A stretch of 64,000 nt of DNA from contig LXWE01000001.1 in assembly GCA_001660395.1 (NCBI GenBank), forward strand, positions 1,178,001 to 1,242,000, written 5' to 3'. How positions within the stretch are numbered: position 1 is the stretch's first letter; each line of letters starts with the position of its first letter. Below the pieces are notes generated by a model. It saw only the letters and a list, made by a program, of their open reading frames with translations, searched no databases and was not told the DNA's origin. Positions 36,450 to 45,124 of this stretch are shown here, piece after piece. The translations under genes were made by a program, and so were the position numbers. The stretch comes from Alteromonadaceae bacterium XY-R5 (GTDB lineage: Bacteria; Pseudomonadota; Gammaproteobacteria; Enterobacterales; Alteromonadaceae).

Positions 36450-37025
36450 CTATAAGCGCGGATCGGTTATTTTAACGTCTTCACGCTGACAAAAGCGCTG
36501 ATGCACCTCAGTTAAACCTGGATAAGCGTCCAGCGAAAGCAGTTCACGAAACATGCCCCAATCCAACATCGAGAATAAACATATACTCGGATAATGCCAC
36601 TGTGTGAAAGCGCCCTGTTTAGACAGCGCTTCCAAAGCATCCAGCGATGTACTGATACGCTCACGCTGCAACGTAAAATACAGTTTATCAACGCTGGTAT
36701 CGACATCCGTTTTCGACAGCAAAAACATCTGCACCATTGAATCATTTACGGCATCAATCAGAGTGAGTTGATTTTCGTCATCCCAGCTTAGCGCAGGCCA
36801 TGAAAAACGCTGACTCAGATAGCGATGGATGACTCGAGAGTCGAACACATTCTGTTCTCCATCTACCAGCATAGGTACCTTCAGAGCTGGATTTCGATTT
36901 CTTAGGGTTTCCCTATCTGGCCCAGAAAAAATCTGCAAGTTCACAAAACTATGAGCAATGCTATGCAATATAATGCGAATGCGTCGGACATAGGGAGAAG
37001 TAGTAGAACCATATAATGTAAGCAT
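36450..37025 (-). CDS. Glutathione S-transferase-like protein
   Basis: A 191-residue protein with an N-terminal thioredoxin-like domain (MLTLYGSTTSPYVRRIRIIL) and the glutathione-binding LKVPMLVDG and FDSRVIHRYL segments, then a helical C-terminal domain. The ATG at 37025 is preferred because GST domains begin like this; the open frame extends 23 more codons. It lacks the usual ES dipeptide (DS instead), which is common in bacterial GSTs. Converges with the OhrR-like gene. Confidence 0.82.
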   Translation of the reverse strand: MLTLYGSTTSPYVRRIRIILHSIAHSFVNLQIFSGPDRETLRNRNPALKVPMLVDGEQNVFDSRVIHRYLSQRFSWPALSWDDENQLTLIDAVNDSMVQMFLLSKTDVDTSVDKLYFTLQRERISTSLDALEALSKQGAFTQWHYPSICLFSMLDWGMFRELLSLDAYPGLTEVHQRFCQREDVKITDPRL

Positions 37026-37140
37026 CGAGTCCATCCAAACGGTATTAAGGTCAATTGAAGATAGCAAATTATGCGCATCCCACAGACCTGACAATAAAAA
37101 TACTTTATAGTGAAATCATTAAGGCTCAAAGGAACTGTCG

Positions 37141-37674
37141 ATGCCACGTCTATTTCGCCGAGCAGTCTGGCTACTTTGTATTTCTATGTTTTCGTTTGTC
37201 TGTCAGGCTGCAAGGCCAAATCTAACCCTTTTTACCCGTTATGAAGCTAACAGTACTGATAACATCCGCTCGGTTGGCGTCTCAACGTTTCAACGCCTCA
37301 ATAATAGTTATCTGGGAGGAGAAGGCCTGGTCAGTCTGGGCTATGCCGAGGTCATGACCAAAGACGGTGTTATGGAAGATTATCTGGCATGGGAACTTGC
37401 CTATCGTATGGGACTGTACGGACCTGCATTTGTTTATATAGAAGCAGGGATTGATTTGGCAGAACTTACCTTTCGCGAAAAAGACGAGGATTGTTGCACC
37501 AGTGAATCTGAACGAGACGACAATATCGATGGTTACATTGGCTTGGGGGCAGGCTTTCAACCTAACCAACACTTGCGCTTAGAAACCTTTGTCCGCCTGC
37601 GTCAGATAGACAGTAAAATCTGGGCAAGTGAAAGACACACCTTTGCGGGCGTTCAGGTATCTCTGGTTTTTTAA
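37141..37674 (+). CDS. Small outer-membrane beta-barrel-like protein
   Basis: A 177-residue exported protein (signal peptide ending near CQAA). The mature part has alternating strands with aromatic ends, such as LAWELAYRMGLYGPAFVYIEAG and IGLGAGFQPNQHLRLETF (each described in part), and ends with the strand HTFAGVQVSLVF, the C-terminal Phe of outer-membrane proteins. An acidic loop DEDCCTSESERDDN carries a vicinal Cys pair. Family not recognised. Divergent from the GST gene. Confidence 0.65.
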   Translation: MPRLFRRAVWLLCISMFSFVCQAARPNLTLFTRYEANSTDNIRSVGVSTFQRLNNSYLGGEGLVSLGYAEVMTKDGVMEDYLAWELAYRMGLYGPAFVYIEAGIDLAELTFREKDEDCCTSESERDDNIDGYIGLGAGFQPNQHLRLETFVRLRQIDSKIWASERHTFAGVQVSLVF

Positions 37675-37680
37675 ACGACA

Positions 37681-37710
37681 TAAAAAAACGCCCCGTAGGG
37701 CGTTTTTTCT
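37681..37710. terminator. Terminator between the beta-barrel gene and erpA
   Basis: AAAAAAACGCCC / GGGCGTTTTTT hairpin with loop CGTA; symmetrical A and T runs suit both convergent genes. Confidence 0.9.
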
Positions 37711-37724
37711 AAACCGGACAGCAC

Positions 37725-38069
37725 TTAGATGCTGAATGAAGAACCACAACCACAGGTGGTCGTTGCATTTGGGTTATTCACCAAAAAGCGGGAGCCTTCC
37801 AGACCTTCGGTATAATCCACTTCTCCGCCTACCAAGTACTGCAGGCTCATTGGATCGACCACTAATGTAACGGCTTCTTTCTCGATGGTGGTATCACCTT
37901 CGTTCACCTTTTCATCAAAGGTAAAGCCGTACTGAAAGCCCGAACAGCCGCCGCCTGTTACGTAAACACGCAGTTTCAAATTCGGATTCTCTTCTTCTTC
38001 AATCAGTGCTTTGACTTTTCTCGCGGCGGCGTCAGAAAAGTTGATGGGTAAAGCGGTTTCCACCGACAT
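37725..38069 (-). CDS. erpA: Iron-sulfur cluster insertion protein ErpA
   Basis: A-type carrier that delivers [4Fe-4S] clusters, for example to the isoprenoid enzyme IspG. With the start at 38069 (GAGG six bases upstream, as in [11 protein letters not shown]) it has 114 residues, normal size. The three cluster cysteines are in [11 protein letters not shown] (about 43) and CGCGSSFSI at the C-terminus. The open frame has five extra codons that are not supported. Monocistronic. Confidence 0.96.
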   Translation of the reverse strand: MSVETALPINFSDAAARKVKALIEEEENPNLKLRVYVTGGGCSGFQYGFTFDEKVNEGDTTIEKEAVTLVVDPMSLQYLVGGEVDYTEGLEGSRFLVNNPNATTTCGCGSSFSI

Positions 38070-38230
38070 AACCGACCTCGTCATTTATCAATTACAGAGC
38101 CAACACAGACACCAAGCTCATTATCTTGGTCATGTGGGAATAATGATCAATTATCTAATACCCGAGTAATCTAATCAACTACTGCGGTACATTGATCGTC
38201 AGGATCCCCTGATTCAGCGATAAAACAGCC

Positions 38231-38959
38231 TTATTCCCCCTCAAAGGATTCCGGTAGATCTTGCTGTAACTGCCAGTTAAAACTGCGACTCAATTCACCT
38301 TTTTTACGCTTGAATTGGTATATATCCGCACTGACATCAACCTTTTCCGGAATAAAGTCAGCTGGTAAGCGAAACTGGCCTTCCAGTACCTGAAAATACT
38401 TAAATCCAAATACCAGCTTGGTTGGCTCTTGCTCACTCAGGAGTTTTTCCAGATCGAGTTTCGCTGGCTTGCCGTTGCGGCTGCCCTGCAATTTAATATC
38501 GATATTGCCAGTGATCATATTTTTGATCTTATCCTGCTGCGTCAGAACCAGCTCAAAACGATAGAAGTTTTCGCTTGCGGCAGGGTTGACATGAAAAGCT
38601 TCAATAACAAATCCCTGAGCGGTTAGCTCAGGGGCCATTACCTTTTGATAGAAGGCAACCTGGGTTTTTAATTCTCGGATTTGCTGCCACAGTTTACGGG
38701 TTTCATCATTGGCCTTTTGACTGGCAAGCTTTTCAACTTCCAGCGCGACTTCTACTCGATTCAGCTCTTCCGTCAGCCTGTTATTTTCAAGGCGTAAATT
38801 CTGACTGGATTGGGAAAGCTGACCGACTTTGTCAGTTTGCCAGTCCATCACGGATTTACTTAAAGAAAAACCGATATAGCCCGAGCCCAGCATGGCCAGC
38901 AAAATAAATAAATAAAATCGAAACGCCCCTGTACGTTGTTTTAATTGGGACAAACTCAC
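38231..38959 (-). CDS. Membrane-anchored coiled-coil protein (DUF6776-like)
   Basis: A 242-residue protein with a short cytoplasmic start, one membrane helix (about 14-33), a coiled coil (about 45-105: LRLENNRLTEELNRVEVALE and later), and a periplasmic beta domain (about 110-225). Similar genes sit near erpA and polymer-forming cytoskeletal (bactofilin) genes in other gammaproteobacteria, but no bactofilin gene is visible here. Function is unknown. Confidence 0.7.
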   Translation of the reverse strand: MSLSQLKQRTGAFRFYLFILLAMLGSGYIGFSLSKSVMDWQTDKVGQLSQSSQNLRLENNRLTEELNRVEVALEVEKLASQKANDETRKLWQQIRELKTQVAFYQKVMAPELTAQGFVIEAFHVNPAASENFYRFELVLTQQDKIKNMITGNIDIKLQGSRNGKPAKLDLEKLLSEQEPTKLVFGFKYFQVLEGQFRLPADFIPEKVDVSADIYQFKRKKGELSRSFNWQLQQDLPESFEGE

Positions 38960-39096
38960 ATCTCACTCCTTTTACCACTGGGGCAAAGACAATGCGTCAG
39001 AAGTTATCTAATAACTCCATGTTTTACAAATACTTGTGTTAAGCTTATCAAGGCTTGGCCATGATCCCGCAAACACTGTCGAAATAAGCTTCTATT

Positions 39097-40776
39097 ATGC
39101 TATTCAATGCCTTCAGACAAGAGCTTTCTCATCCGCGCACCTCGGTGCAGTTATGCTTGTTAGGCATAGTCGGCGGGGTGTGTGCCGCGACCCTGATCAT
39201 TTTATTTCGTCTGGCCATTGAATATCTGCAGTTGCAGGTATTGCCCAAGTCGGACGAGTTTACCACGCTCTCAGGCTGGCACCGCTTTTTCCTGCCCCTG
39301 ATCGGCGTATTATGTATTTTTGTGTTTGCCTGGATCACGGGCTTTAAACACTATCGTCTCGGTATTCCCTTCGTCATTCATCGGGTGAAACATTTCTATG
39401 GGCATATCCCCTATCGCACCACCCTAAACCAATTTTTCGGCGGTGCCATGGCCCTTGCCAGCGGTTTTTCAGTTGGCCGTGAGGGACCATCCGTGCACTT
39501 GGGGGCAGCAGGTAGCAGTTTCCTCGGACAGTGGTTAAAGCTGCCCTATAACAGCATCCGTATTCTGGCCGGCTGCGGCATTGCAGCCGGTATTTCAGCG
39601 TCCTTTAATACGCCTTTTGCTGCCGTGATTTTTGTGATGGAAGTCGTGTTGCGGGAATACAAAATCCACATCTTCATTCCGGTAATGCTGGCCGCCGCAT
39701 GCGGTTCCGTCTTAACCCGTATTGTTTTCGGCGAATCCCATGAACTGGCGGTCATCCAATTCAGCGGCTTTAGCCAGTGGATTTATTTCTATCTGGTGAT
39801 ATTCGGTATTTTGCTTGGCGGATTGGCGACGTTATTCAATAACCAGCTAATGAATGTCATGCGTTTATTTCGTCCGCTGAATATGCTCTCCCGTTTATTG
39901 TTAGCCGCCGCGATTACCGGCCTGATTGGCGCCTTTTTACCAGAGGCAATGGGCTCCAAACTGGATAATCTGCATCCCTTAATCAGTAATGGGGAAGGCC
40001 AGTGGCTGCTGCTTGAATTGCTGATTGCGAAATTGTTTCTGACCATAGTGGCCATTGGATTAGGTGTACCAGGCGGCATCATAGGCCCGGTGTTTGTCAT
40101 TGGCATGCTAAGCGGCGCTCTTCTGCTGGTGCCCCTCGAATATTTGGTAGACGATAGCGAAACCTATACCAGCAGCTTTGCCATTTTAGGCATGGCAGGC
40201 CTGCTCACTGCCGTGGTGCATGCTCCGCTGGCCGCCCTATCCTCAGTGATGGAGATGTCGTACAGCCCTGAATTAATTTTGCCAGCTATGTTGGTCATTG
40301 TGCCGGCTTACGTAACGTCAACCCAGTTACTAGGTAACCGCTCCATCTTTATTCGTCAGCTTGATTACCAGAAGCTGGCCTATACCAACTCCTCGATTCA
40401 GGAGACCCTGCAAAAAACCGGGGTAATGGCCGCCATGGACCCGGAATTTAAACTCTTTATTGATGCTCCGGATAAAGCCATTCTGGATTTCCTTGATTCT
40501 GCCCCCACCCATCCAGTGGTACAGCGTTCATCCTTTGCCATTGATGTCCAGTACGCTCTTGTGCAGTACGATATTAGTTTGGGCCATGATGCCAATCCGT
40601 TGCACTTTTATACCATGGAAGGGGTGCCGGCGCAGGCCACCCTGGCAGAGGTTTATGAGATACTACAGGCCGGTCGCCAGGGCGCGGTCTATGTGTATGA
40701 TACTCACCCATCCGCGCTTCAGGGAGTAATTACCTGGAATAACTTACGCAGCTATCTGCACCGTGAACAATTCTAA
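39097..40776 (+). CDS. CLC-family chloride channel/transporter, atypical
   Basis: A 559-residue CLC protein: about 430 residues of membrane core, then about 130 cytoplasmic residues that may be a degenerate CBS pair (about 435-555). The gating Glu is present in GREGPSVHLG. Against E. coli ClcA as remembered, the proton-transfer glutamate position is Val (FVMEVV for FIIEEM), the central Ser of GSGIP is Leu (RLGIP), and the central Tyr before LILP is replaced (SPELILP). Val at the proton site is what eukaryotic CLC channels have, so this may be a channel or an uncoupled transporter. hemJ follows after 13 bases. Confidence 0.9.
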   Translation: MLFNAFRQELSHPRTSVQLCLLGIVGGVCAATLIILFRLAIEYLQLQVLPKSDEFTTLSGWHRFFLPLIGVLCIFVFAWITGFKHYRLGIPFVIHRVKHFYGHIPYRTTLNQFFGGAMALASGFSVGREGPSVHLGAAGSSFLGQWLKLPYNSIRILAGCGIAAGISASFNTPFAAVIFVMEVVLREYKIHIFIPVMLAAACGSVLTRIVFGESHELAVIQFSGFSQWIYFYLVIFGILLGGLATLFNNQLMNVMRLFRPLNMLSRLLLAAAITGLIGAFLPEAMGSKLDNLHPLISNGEGQWLLLELLIAKLFLTIVAIGLGVPGGIIGPVFVIGMLSGALLLVPLEYLVDDSETYTSSFAILGMAGLLTAVVHAPLAALSSVMEMSYSPELILPAMLVIVPAYVTSTQLLGNRSIFIRQLDYQKLAYTNSSIQETLQKTGVMAAMDPEFKLFIDAPDKAILDFLDSAPTHPVVQRSSFAIDVQYALVQYDISLGHDANPLHFYTMEGVPAQATLAEVYEILQAGRQGAVYVYDTHPSALQGVITWNNLRSYLHREQF

Positions 40777-40789
40777 GATGTGAATTTCA

Positions 40790-41218
40790 ATGACAATATT
40801 TTGGCTTAAAGCACTGCACATTTTCTTTATGGTTGCCTGGATGTCGGGCATTTTTTATCTGCCCAGATTATTTGTGTATCACGCCCAAACACAGGAACAG
40901 GCCACCCGCGAGACATTTAAAATCATGGAACGCAGACTATGGTACTTCATCACACCATTTGCACTGCTAACCCTGGTGTTCGGTGTTGCGTTAATTTGGC
41001 AATATGGCGCAGCCTGGTTTAAAGCATCCGGCTGGCTGCACGCCAAACTGGTATTTGTAATAGCGCTGTACACTTACCATTTTTACCTCTTTCGTCTAAT
41101 GAAAGCCTTTGCCAGAGATGAAAATACCCATTCAGATAAATTCTATCGTTTCCTCAATGAAGCACCGGTATTAGCCTTACTCGCCATTGTTATTCTGGCG
41201 GTGGTAAAGCCCTTCTAG
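40790..41218 (+). CDS. hemJ: Protoporphyrinogen IX oxidase HemJ (UPF0093)
   Basis: Oxygen-independent, membrane-bound enzyme that oxidises protoporphyrinogen IX in heme synthesis. The 142 residues form four membrane helices. The conserved His and Trp of ALHIFFMVAWMSGIFYLPRL (residues 8-27) and the WLHAKLVFV and YHFYLFRLMKAF segments match HemJ. It lies behind the CLC gene; the two are probably one transcript without functional connection. Confidence 0.92.
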   Translation: MTIFWLKALHIFFMVAWMSGIFYLPRLFVYHAQTQEQATRETFKIMERRLWYFITPFALLTLVFGVALIWQYGAAWFKASGWLHAKLVFVIALYTYHFYLFRLMKAFARDENTHSDKFYRFLNEAPVLALLAIVILAVVKPF

Positions 41219-41498
41219 AGTATTCTGATGCATGTTCGTTGGCACAATCTTGTTGACGAACCACCTCACTCACGCATCGAATTCATATAAATTAAAACCA
41301 AAGAATGCGCTCAATCACCGATTAATCGCCTTATCCGATTTAACCCCAGGGCCAGTCGGTGGTATGATGCCGCCACTTTTGGCAACCCGGCCGCTAAATC
41401 CCGCTAAATTCGCCTTTATTCGGCGCATAGTGATCCGGTCGCAAGTTCTCACGTAAGAGTTGCCAGACCATTCCAGATTCAGAAAGAGTAGCTAGCAT

Positions 41499-42053
41499 AT
41501 GTCTGACAAATTAACCGGCCATTATCAGGAAATTATCAGTATCTTAGGTGAAGACCTGAGCCGCGATGGTCTGCTGGATACCCCAAAACGTGCCGCCAAA
41601 GCCATGCAGTTTTTAACGGATGGTTATCAGAAAACCCTGGAAGAAGTGGTCAATGGTGCCATCTTCGAAGCCGACACCGACGAAATGGTGGTGGTACAGG
41701 ATATCGAGTATTACTCTCTGTGTGAGCATCATATGCTGCCGTTTATCGGCCGTTGCCACATTGCGTATCTGCCCAATGGCAGAGTCTTAGGATTATCCAA
41801 ATTTGCCCGAATCGTCGATATGTTTGCCCGTCGCCTGCAAATTCAGGAAGGCCTGACCAAGCAGATCGCCGAAGCCGTACTCGAAGTGACGGGTGCTAAA
41901 GGTGTAGGCGTCATTTTGGAAGGCAAGCACATGTGTATGATGATGCGCGGCGTACAGAAGCAAAATTCATCGATGGTTACCTCGGTAATGCTGGGCAACT
42001 TCCGCAGTTCTCAGGCCACTCGCGACGAATTCCTGCGTTTAATCGGCAAGTAA
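41499..42053 (+). CDS. folE: GTP cyclohydrolase I
   Basis: First enzyme of folate and pterin synthesis, cytoplasmic and zinc-dependent. At 184 residues it is a type IA enzyme. Zinc and active-site residues appear in [13 protein letters not shown] (about 76-88) and MMMRGVQK (about 148). AGAAAGAG lies upstream of the ATG. The 280 bases in front hold no gene: the open frame 41232-41456 has no family likeness and no Shine-Dalgarno. A 13-base inverted repeat terminates it. Confidence 0.96.
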   Translation: MSDKLTGHYQEIISILGEDLSRDGLLDTPKRAAKAMQFLTDGYQKTLEEVVNGAIFEADTDEMVVVQDIEYYSLCEHHMLPFIGRCHIAYLPNGRVLGLSKFARIVDMFARRLQIQEGLTKQIAEAVLEVTGAKGVGVILEGKHMCMMMRGVQKQNSSMVTSVMLGNFRSSQATRDEFLRLIGK

Positions 42054-42060
42054 ATCATTC

Positions 42061-42090
42061 TTAAGGTAACGTCTACTGACGTTACCTTAA
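42061..42090. terminator. Perfect inverted repeat between folE and the YecA-like gene
   Basis: TTAAGGTAACGTC (42061-42073) and GACGTTACCTTAA (42078-42090), four-base loop. The arms are perfect; the T run is short. Bidirectional terminator for convergent genes. Confidence 0.7.
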
Positions 42091-42100
42091 CGCCTTATTA

Positions 42101-42802
42101 TTACTCACCTGCTGGCGATTCAGCCTGCACAAAGCTTTCAAACTGCTGCGGCAGGAAATCCGCCAACTCCCCCGCCAGGGCGACATAATCTGCCACCGCC
42201 TTAGGCAAGGATTTAAACACCTCCGGCAGTTTTTCAGCCAACGTCTTGGCAGACGCGCTGCGAGCAAGGGCCAATGGCACATCTGCAAAGGTGGTGAACA
42301 TATTCAGACAATGTCGCAAACGCTTTGCAGCCTCAATACTGGCATCTGCATTTTTCGTCTGCATCCTGTCCCAGGCTTGCTGCCAAACATCCTGCAACGC
42401 CTGATGGCCAGCAACGACGCCATTGCACCAGGCCGACAACGCCGTTTGCTGCGCGCTAATCAATGTCAAATCTTCAGGCAATACCAGATGCGACGGTAAA
42501 GTAGTTTGCTCCATGCGCATTTGCGCCAATTGCTGCTGCAATAACCCCATCAGGCCATCACCAACTTGATCTGCCTGCACCTGAGACGCCAGCTGTCCTC
42601 GCATCGATAAGGCCCATGGCATCCATTGATCAGGCATCGGAATTTCAGGCGATGATGCGACAGCAAATACCAGCCCCTGAACATAATCACGACTATGCAG
42701 GGCTTTACGTAACTCAGCATCTTTGTACAGCGCGTCAAACGCGGCATGGAGTTGATCGGATAGCGGCACGTTTGCCTCTCTATGGACGGATTTAACCGGC
42801 AT
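42101..42802 (-). CDS. YecA/YgfB-like (UPF0149) protein
   Basis: A 233-residue soluble protein. HSRDYVQGLVFAVASSPEIPMPDQWMPW (about 35-62, quoted in part) is the UPF0149 hallmark. The middle SAWCNGVVAGHQAL also fits that family. The start at 42802 (MPVKS) was chosen because the open frame extends 25 codons without family likeness, though the Shine-Dalgarno is weak. It lacks the C-terminal SEC-C zinc motif of YecA. Function is unknown. Confidence 0.72.
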   Translation of the reverse strand: MPVKSVHREANVPLSDQLHAAFDALYKDAELRKALHSRDYVQGLVFAVASSPEIPMPDQWMPWALSMRGQLASQVQADQVGDGLMGLLQQQLAQMRMEQTTLPSHLVLPEDLTLISAQQTALSAWCNGVVAGHQALQDVWQQAWDRMQTKNADASIEAAKRLRHCLNMFTTFADVPLALARSASAKTLAEKLPEVFKSLPKAVADYVALAGELADFLPQQFESFVQAESPAGE

Positions 42803-42914
42803 TATGACCGACAGCAGCTGTGAATACCAAACTGTCATTGGTCGTATATCTTCGCAGTTTGACGCAATTTTCAGCAAGCGCCGACATTGCCCCTTGACCA
42901 GCGCCCTGCCAGCA

Positions 42915-42953
42915 ACGTTATACTATAACAAAAGAGACGTTATACTATAACAA
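42915..42953 (+). promoter_or_regulatory. Two Zur boxes in tandem
   Basis: ACGTTATACTATAACAA occurs twice, at 42915-42931 and 42937-42953. Each holds the perfect palindrome GTTATA-C-TATAAC (42917-42929 and 42939-42951), the core of the gammaproteobacterial Zur operator (GTTATANTATAAC). Centres are 22 bases apart, about two helical turns, so two dimers could bind side by side. The second box ends 19 bases ahead of the receptor's ATG and covers the likely -10. Confidence 0.85.
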
Positions 42954-42970
42954 CCAAAGGAAAACCCAAC

Positions 42971-45049
42971 ATGCGCTTAAGCCGTATTAGTCTTATTGCC
43001 CTGGCGGTTACCAGCCACTATGCGCTTGCCGACGACGCAGCCACAGAGCAAAAAGACGACCAGCATATTGAAACGCTCGAAGTCACCTCTTCTCCTATCA
43101 GCCGCTCTGTGCTGACTTCAGCGACCCCTGTTTCCATTTTAGGTGGTGAAGAATTAGATCAGCAGCAAGCCGCGACGCTGGGTGAAACTCTAAAGAATGT
43201 CCCGGGCGTTCATAGCACTTACTACGGCCCGGTTGCCAGCAGTCCGATTATTCGCGGTATGGATGGTCCTCGCGTGAAGGTGGTACAAAACGGCTTGGAT
43301 ACCTCGGATGCCAGCCGCATGGGGCCGGATCACGCGGTATCAACCGAAACCTCTACCGCCAGCCAAATCGAAGTAATGCGTGGCCCAGCCACGTTGTTAT
43401 ATGGCAGTGGCGCCATTGGTGGTGTTGTTAACGTGGTTGATAACCGCCTGCCAACTCAGCGCACTGAAAGTATCAGCGGTGAATTTAATATCCAGCATGA
43501 AACCGTGTCAGACGGCAACAGTGCAAACCTTAACCTAAATGGTGGCAGCGGTGATCTGGCCTGGCACCTGGATACGTTCAAGCGTAAAACGCATGATTAC
43601 GAAGTCCCTGGTTATGCTGACGCTGATGGCGATGGCGAAAAAGGGATCCTGGAAAATTCCTCGATGGATTCCGACGGCTATACCCTGGGCGGTGCCTGGA
43701 TTAGTGACGACAGTCGTATTGCCTTCTCTTATGGCCGCTTAAATAACCTTTACGGTATTCCTGGACATCATCATCACGAAGATGAAGAAGAAGAGCATGA
43801 GGAAGAGGAGGAAGAAGGCGTATTTGGTAAGGTTAAGCAAGACCGCTACCAGTTAGTGGCAGACTGGAAAAACCTGGATGGCCTGATTCAGGAAGTTCAC
43901 TGGTATAACGCCTATACCGACTATCAGCACCAAGAGCTGGAAGAAGGCGCAGTTAGCACCACTATCTCCAACGACACGCTGGAATCCCGCTTGTGGGCAA
44001 ACCTGGCACCCGTTGATGGTTGGAAAGGTGTTGTAGGCTTACATTACACCAACAGTGATTTCTCTGCTTTAGGTGAAGAAGCTTTCAGCCCGGATACTAA
44101 AAGCGACACATTGGCCGCGTTTACCCTGCAGGAAAAACAGGTCGGTGACTTGTTATGGCAATTAGGTCTGCGACTTGAGAAAGTTGATCACAAACCAGAC
44201 AGCAGCTTCTATGAAGATGACAGCCTGAATGTGTCTGACAGCAGCTACAATGTTTACAGCGCATCAGCGGGTGTGGTCTGGACACTGAACGACGCCCAAT
44301 CTGTGGCCTTAAACTTTGCTCGTTCAGAGCGAGCCCCTTCTGCATCAGAAATTTACGCCAATGGCGAGCATGCTGGTACCAGTACCTTTGAGCTAGGTGC
44401 AGGCTTTGTCATTAGCGGTGATGACGACGGTTACACCATCGTTGCCTCTGACAGTAAAGTGGATAAAGAGATCTCCAACAATCTGGATCTGACCTTCCGC
44501 GATCATCATGGTGATGTAAGCTCGTCCATCAGCCTGTTTTACAACCAGGTCGAAAACTACCTGTATCAGGTGGATACCGGTCTGACTTACGAAGACGAAT
44601 TACCAATTTACTGGTTCCAACAGCAAGATGCCAAACTTTACGGTTTCGAAGCTGAAGCAGATTGGCACTTTGCTGACGCCTGGCGTTGGGATGCCTTTGC
44701 CGACTATACCCGTGCCAAACTGGATGACGGCACCAACGTACCACGCATGCCACCGCTGCGCATCGGTACCACACTGCACTGGGAACAAGACCAGTGGCAT
44801 GGTGAAGTGGGCGTAAGCCACTATGCGAAGCAAGATAAGACAGCGGTTGATGAAACCAGCACTGACGGTTACACCCTGTTGTCAGCATCGGTAAACTATT
44901 ACATCAGTCTGCCTCAGACAGACCTGACCGTTTACCTGAAAGGCGACAACCTGACGGATGAAGAAGCCCGTGTGCATTCTTCTTTCCTGAAAGATTTAGC
45001 ACCATTACCAGGACGTAACTTTACCCTGGGTGTTCGCGCCTCGTTCTAA
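42971..45049 (+). CDS. Zinc-regulated TonB-dependent receptor (ZnuD-like)
   Basis: A 692-residue outer-membrane receptor, probably for zinc. The signal peptide ends near YALA-DDA. The TonB box region (IETLEVTSSPI), the plug (about 45-155, with SPIIRGMDGPRVKVVQNG) and a barrel ending NFTLGVRASF follow. The outstanding feature is an extracellular loop at about 264-286 with HHHHEDEEEEHEEEEEE, a metal-binding stretch as in ZnuD receptors. Together with the two Zur boxes in front this fits uptake of zinc during zinc shortage. AAAGGAAAA precedes the ATG. A terminator follows. Confidence 0.93.
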   Translation: MRLSRISLIALAVTSHYALADDAATEQKDDQHIETLEVTSSPISRSVLTSATPVSILGGEELDQQQAATLGETLKNVPGVHSTYYGPVASSPIIRGMDGPRVKVVQNGLDTSDASRMGPDHAVSTETSTASQIEVMRGPATLLYGSGAIGGVVNVVDNRLPTQRTESISGEFNIQHETVSDGNSANLNLNGGSGDLAWHLDTFKRKTHDYEVPGYADADGDGEKGILENSSMDSDGYTLGGAWISDDSRIAFSYGRLNNLYGIPGHHHHEDEEEEHEEEEEEGVFGKVKQDRYQLVADWKNLDGLIQEVHWYNAYTDYQHQELEEGAVSTTISNDTLESRLWANLAPVDGWKGVVGLHYTNSDFSALGEEAFSPDTKSDTLAAFTLQEKQVGDLLWQLGLRLEKVDHKPDSSFYEDDSLNVSDSSYNVYSASAGVVWTLNDAQSVALNFARSERAPSASEIYANGEHAGTSTFELGAGFVISGDDDGYTIVASDSKVDKEISNNLDLTFRDHHGDVSSSISLFYNQVENYLYQVDTGLTYEDELPIYWFQQQDAKLYGFEAEADWHFADAWRWDAFADYTRAKLDDGTNVPRMPPLRIGTTLHWEQDQWHGEVGVSHYAKQDKTAVDETSTDGYTLLSASVNYYISLPQTDLTVYLKGDNLTDEEARVHSSFLKDLAPLPGRNFTLGVRASF

Positions 45050-45073
45050 TTTCCTATCCCTTGTAGAACTAAG

Positions 45074-45103
45074 CAAAAGAGCACCCCAGGGTGCTCTTTT
45101 TTT
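45074..45103 (+). terminator. Terminator after the zinc receptor gene
   Basis: AAAAGAGCACCC / GGGTGCTCTTTT hairpin followed by T's; symmetrical, and could also serve the convergent PatB gene. Confidence 0.88.
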
Positions 45104-45124
45104 AACTCAAAATCACAAAGCGAA

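Noticed and set aside
41232-41456. Possible small gene ahead of folE
   Set aside because: No ribosome site and composition not protein-like.
41499-42053. Zur control of folE
   Set aside because: The Zur boxes face the receptor on the other side of the YecA-like gene; this folE is the zinc enzyme, not the zinc-independent type usually controlled by Zur.
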